64,000 nucleotides of DNA, taken from Rikenellaceae bacterium. GTDB taxonomy: Bacteria; Bacteroidota; Bacteroidia; Bacteroidales; Rikenellaceae. The stretch is from NCBI GenBank assembly GCA_015060045.1, contig SUZH01000001.1, positions 124,001-188,000 on the forward strand, read 5' to 3'. A program made the position numbers and the translations under genes. Below are positions 63,464 to 64,000 of the stretch, in pieces; position 1 is the stretch's first letter, and each line of letters starts with the position of its first letter. The notes under the pieces were generated by a model. It was given only the letters and a program-made list of their open reading frames with translations, was not told the DNA's origin and did no database searches.

Positions 63464-63817
63464 ATGAAGTACACGATCACACTCCAAAAGATGGAGTTTC
63501 GCGCCTACCACGGCTGTTACGACCTGGAACAAAAGGTCGGCAACCGCTTCACGGTCGATCTTCAGCTGACGACCGAATTGGGTCGCGTGGCCGAGGAGGA
63601 CAGCGTGGAGTTGGCCGTCAACTACCTCACGGTCTACGAGGTGGTACGCGAGGTGATGACCCACACACAACGCACGATCGAACGCGTAGCGATGAATATC
63701 ATCGAGGCGCTCAAGGAACGTTTCCCGCAGATCGAGGGGGTGAAGTGTACGGTCGCCAAGTTGGCACCGCCGCTGGGAGGGAAGCTCCACAGCGTCAGTG
63801 TCACGCTGGAGGCATAA
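63464..63817 (+). CDS. folB: Dihydroneopterin aldolase
   Basis: Enzyme of 117 residues converting dihydroneopterin to 6-hydroxymethyl-dihydropterin, the step before FolK. MEFRAYHGCYDLEQKVGNRFTVDL contains the conserved YHGC(Y) and Glu of the active site, VNYLTVYEVV and a catalytic Lys in CTVAKLAPPLGG. The length is normal. Ends before a terminator. Confidence 0.95.
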   Translation: MKYTITLQKMEFRAYHGCYDLEQKVGNRFTVDLQLTTELGRVAEEDSVELAVNYLTVYEVVREVMTHTQRTIERVAMNIIEALKERFPQIEGVKCTVAKLAPPLGGKLHSVSVTLEA

Positions 63818-63829
63818 CAAAAAATAGAC

Positions 63830-63870
63830 AAAGGGGATGAGCCGTGCAGATACACTGCTCGTCCCTTTTT
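63830..63870 (+). terminator. Rho-independent terminator after folB
   Basis: Imperfect stem AAAGGG..GAGC with GCTC..CCCTTT (one bulge, one wobble), 15-base loop, T-run at 63866-63870. Confidence 0.7.
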
Positions 63871-63904
63871 CCGTTATCTACGAATAAAGGTTAGGTTTAA
63901 CAAG

Positions 63905-64000
63905 ATGAGTGCAAAAAAACGAGCTACCTTCGGCGGACGCTTAAGCGCCGTATTGGTAGCAGCAGGCAGTGCCGTCGGTCTGGGTAATATTTGGCGGTTT
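63905..64000 (+). CDS. Start of a sodium-dependent NSS/SNF transporter (partial)
   Basis: The last 32 codons in the window encode a basic N terminus and then LSAVLVAAGSAVGLGNIWRF, the first-helix signature of neurotransmitter:sodium symporters (LeuT family), here probably for an amino acid. The rest lies beyond the window. Confidence 0.9.
   Translation, partial: MSAKKRATFGGRLSAVLVAAGSAVGLGNIWRF

Overview
The window looks like a chromosomal segment of a gut member of the Bacteroidota, most like Alistipes (Rikenellaceae). This is inferred from three SusC and two SusD proteins, many signal-peptidase-II lipoproteins, a DUF3826/DUF5123 pectin-type polysaccharide utilisation repertoire, moderately GC-rich coding DNA with AT-rich intergenic regions, and repeated Bacteroidetes -7 boxes of the form TAnnTTTG (mostly TATCTTTG) just upstream of operons. 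The genus is an inference; no rRNA gene is present.

Region 1 (1-18.7 kb) is glycan-uptake territory. Two mirror-image operons diverge from 3.2-3.6 kb: a DUF5123-like lipoprotein followed by a SusC on the minus strand (SusC cut by the window edge), and a DUF5123-like lipoprotein, SusC and SusD on the plus strand. A second plus-strand SusC/SusD pair, a secreted PL1-type pectate lyase and a DUF3826 protein follow. Together they suggest capture, cleavage and import of pectin or a related galacturonan. The two DUF5123 genes share a nearly identical inverted repeat of about 119 bp covering the 5' UTR and signal-peptide codons.

Region 2 (18.77-26.8 kb, minus strand) is a compact nine-gene phage-derived cassette: two tail-like proteins, a small protein, a ClpP-type prohead protease, candidate major capsid, portal, connector-like protein, holin and a P5-like lysin. 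All frames are open and mostly overlap, yet no terminase, tape measure, integrase or repressor is visible. It is the best candidate for an unusual system here.

Region 3 (27-39.1 kb): CorA with a long structured leader, an orphan TonB-plug protein, then a roughly ten-gene plus-strand operon (Wzx-like flippase, DNA polymerase III delta', FolK, two lipoproteins, a beta-barrel, RbfA, a LolE-type permease, a DUF4296 lipoprotein and a small unknown).

Region 4 (39.1-46 kb, minus strand): a six-gene operon joining a GH29 alpha-L-fucosidase to a ribose-type ABC sugar importer, a DUF2291 protein and an SGNH hydrolase. Upstream lie a repeat-rich non-coding stretch and tRNA-Thr(CGT).

Region 5 (46-64 kb) is mostly housekeeping: CstA and a TPR-like protein; a minus-strand tgt, lptF/G, PASTA, rluD, GH28, ygiQ operon; a minus-strand glycosyltransferase, ECF sigma, rsmG, iron-ADH operon; and plus-strand dnaX, tyrS, folB and the start of an NSS-family sodium symporter. 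The glycosyltransferase-to-ADH block is enclosed by a roughly 307-bp inverted repeat whose outer ends carry matching promoters for tgt and dnaX.
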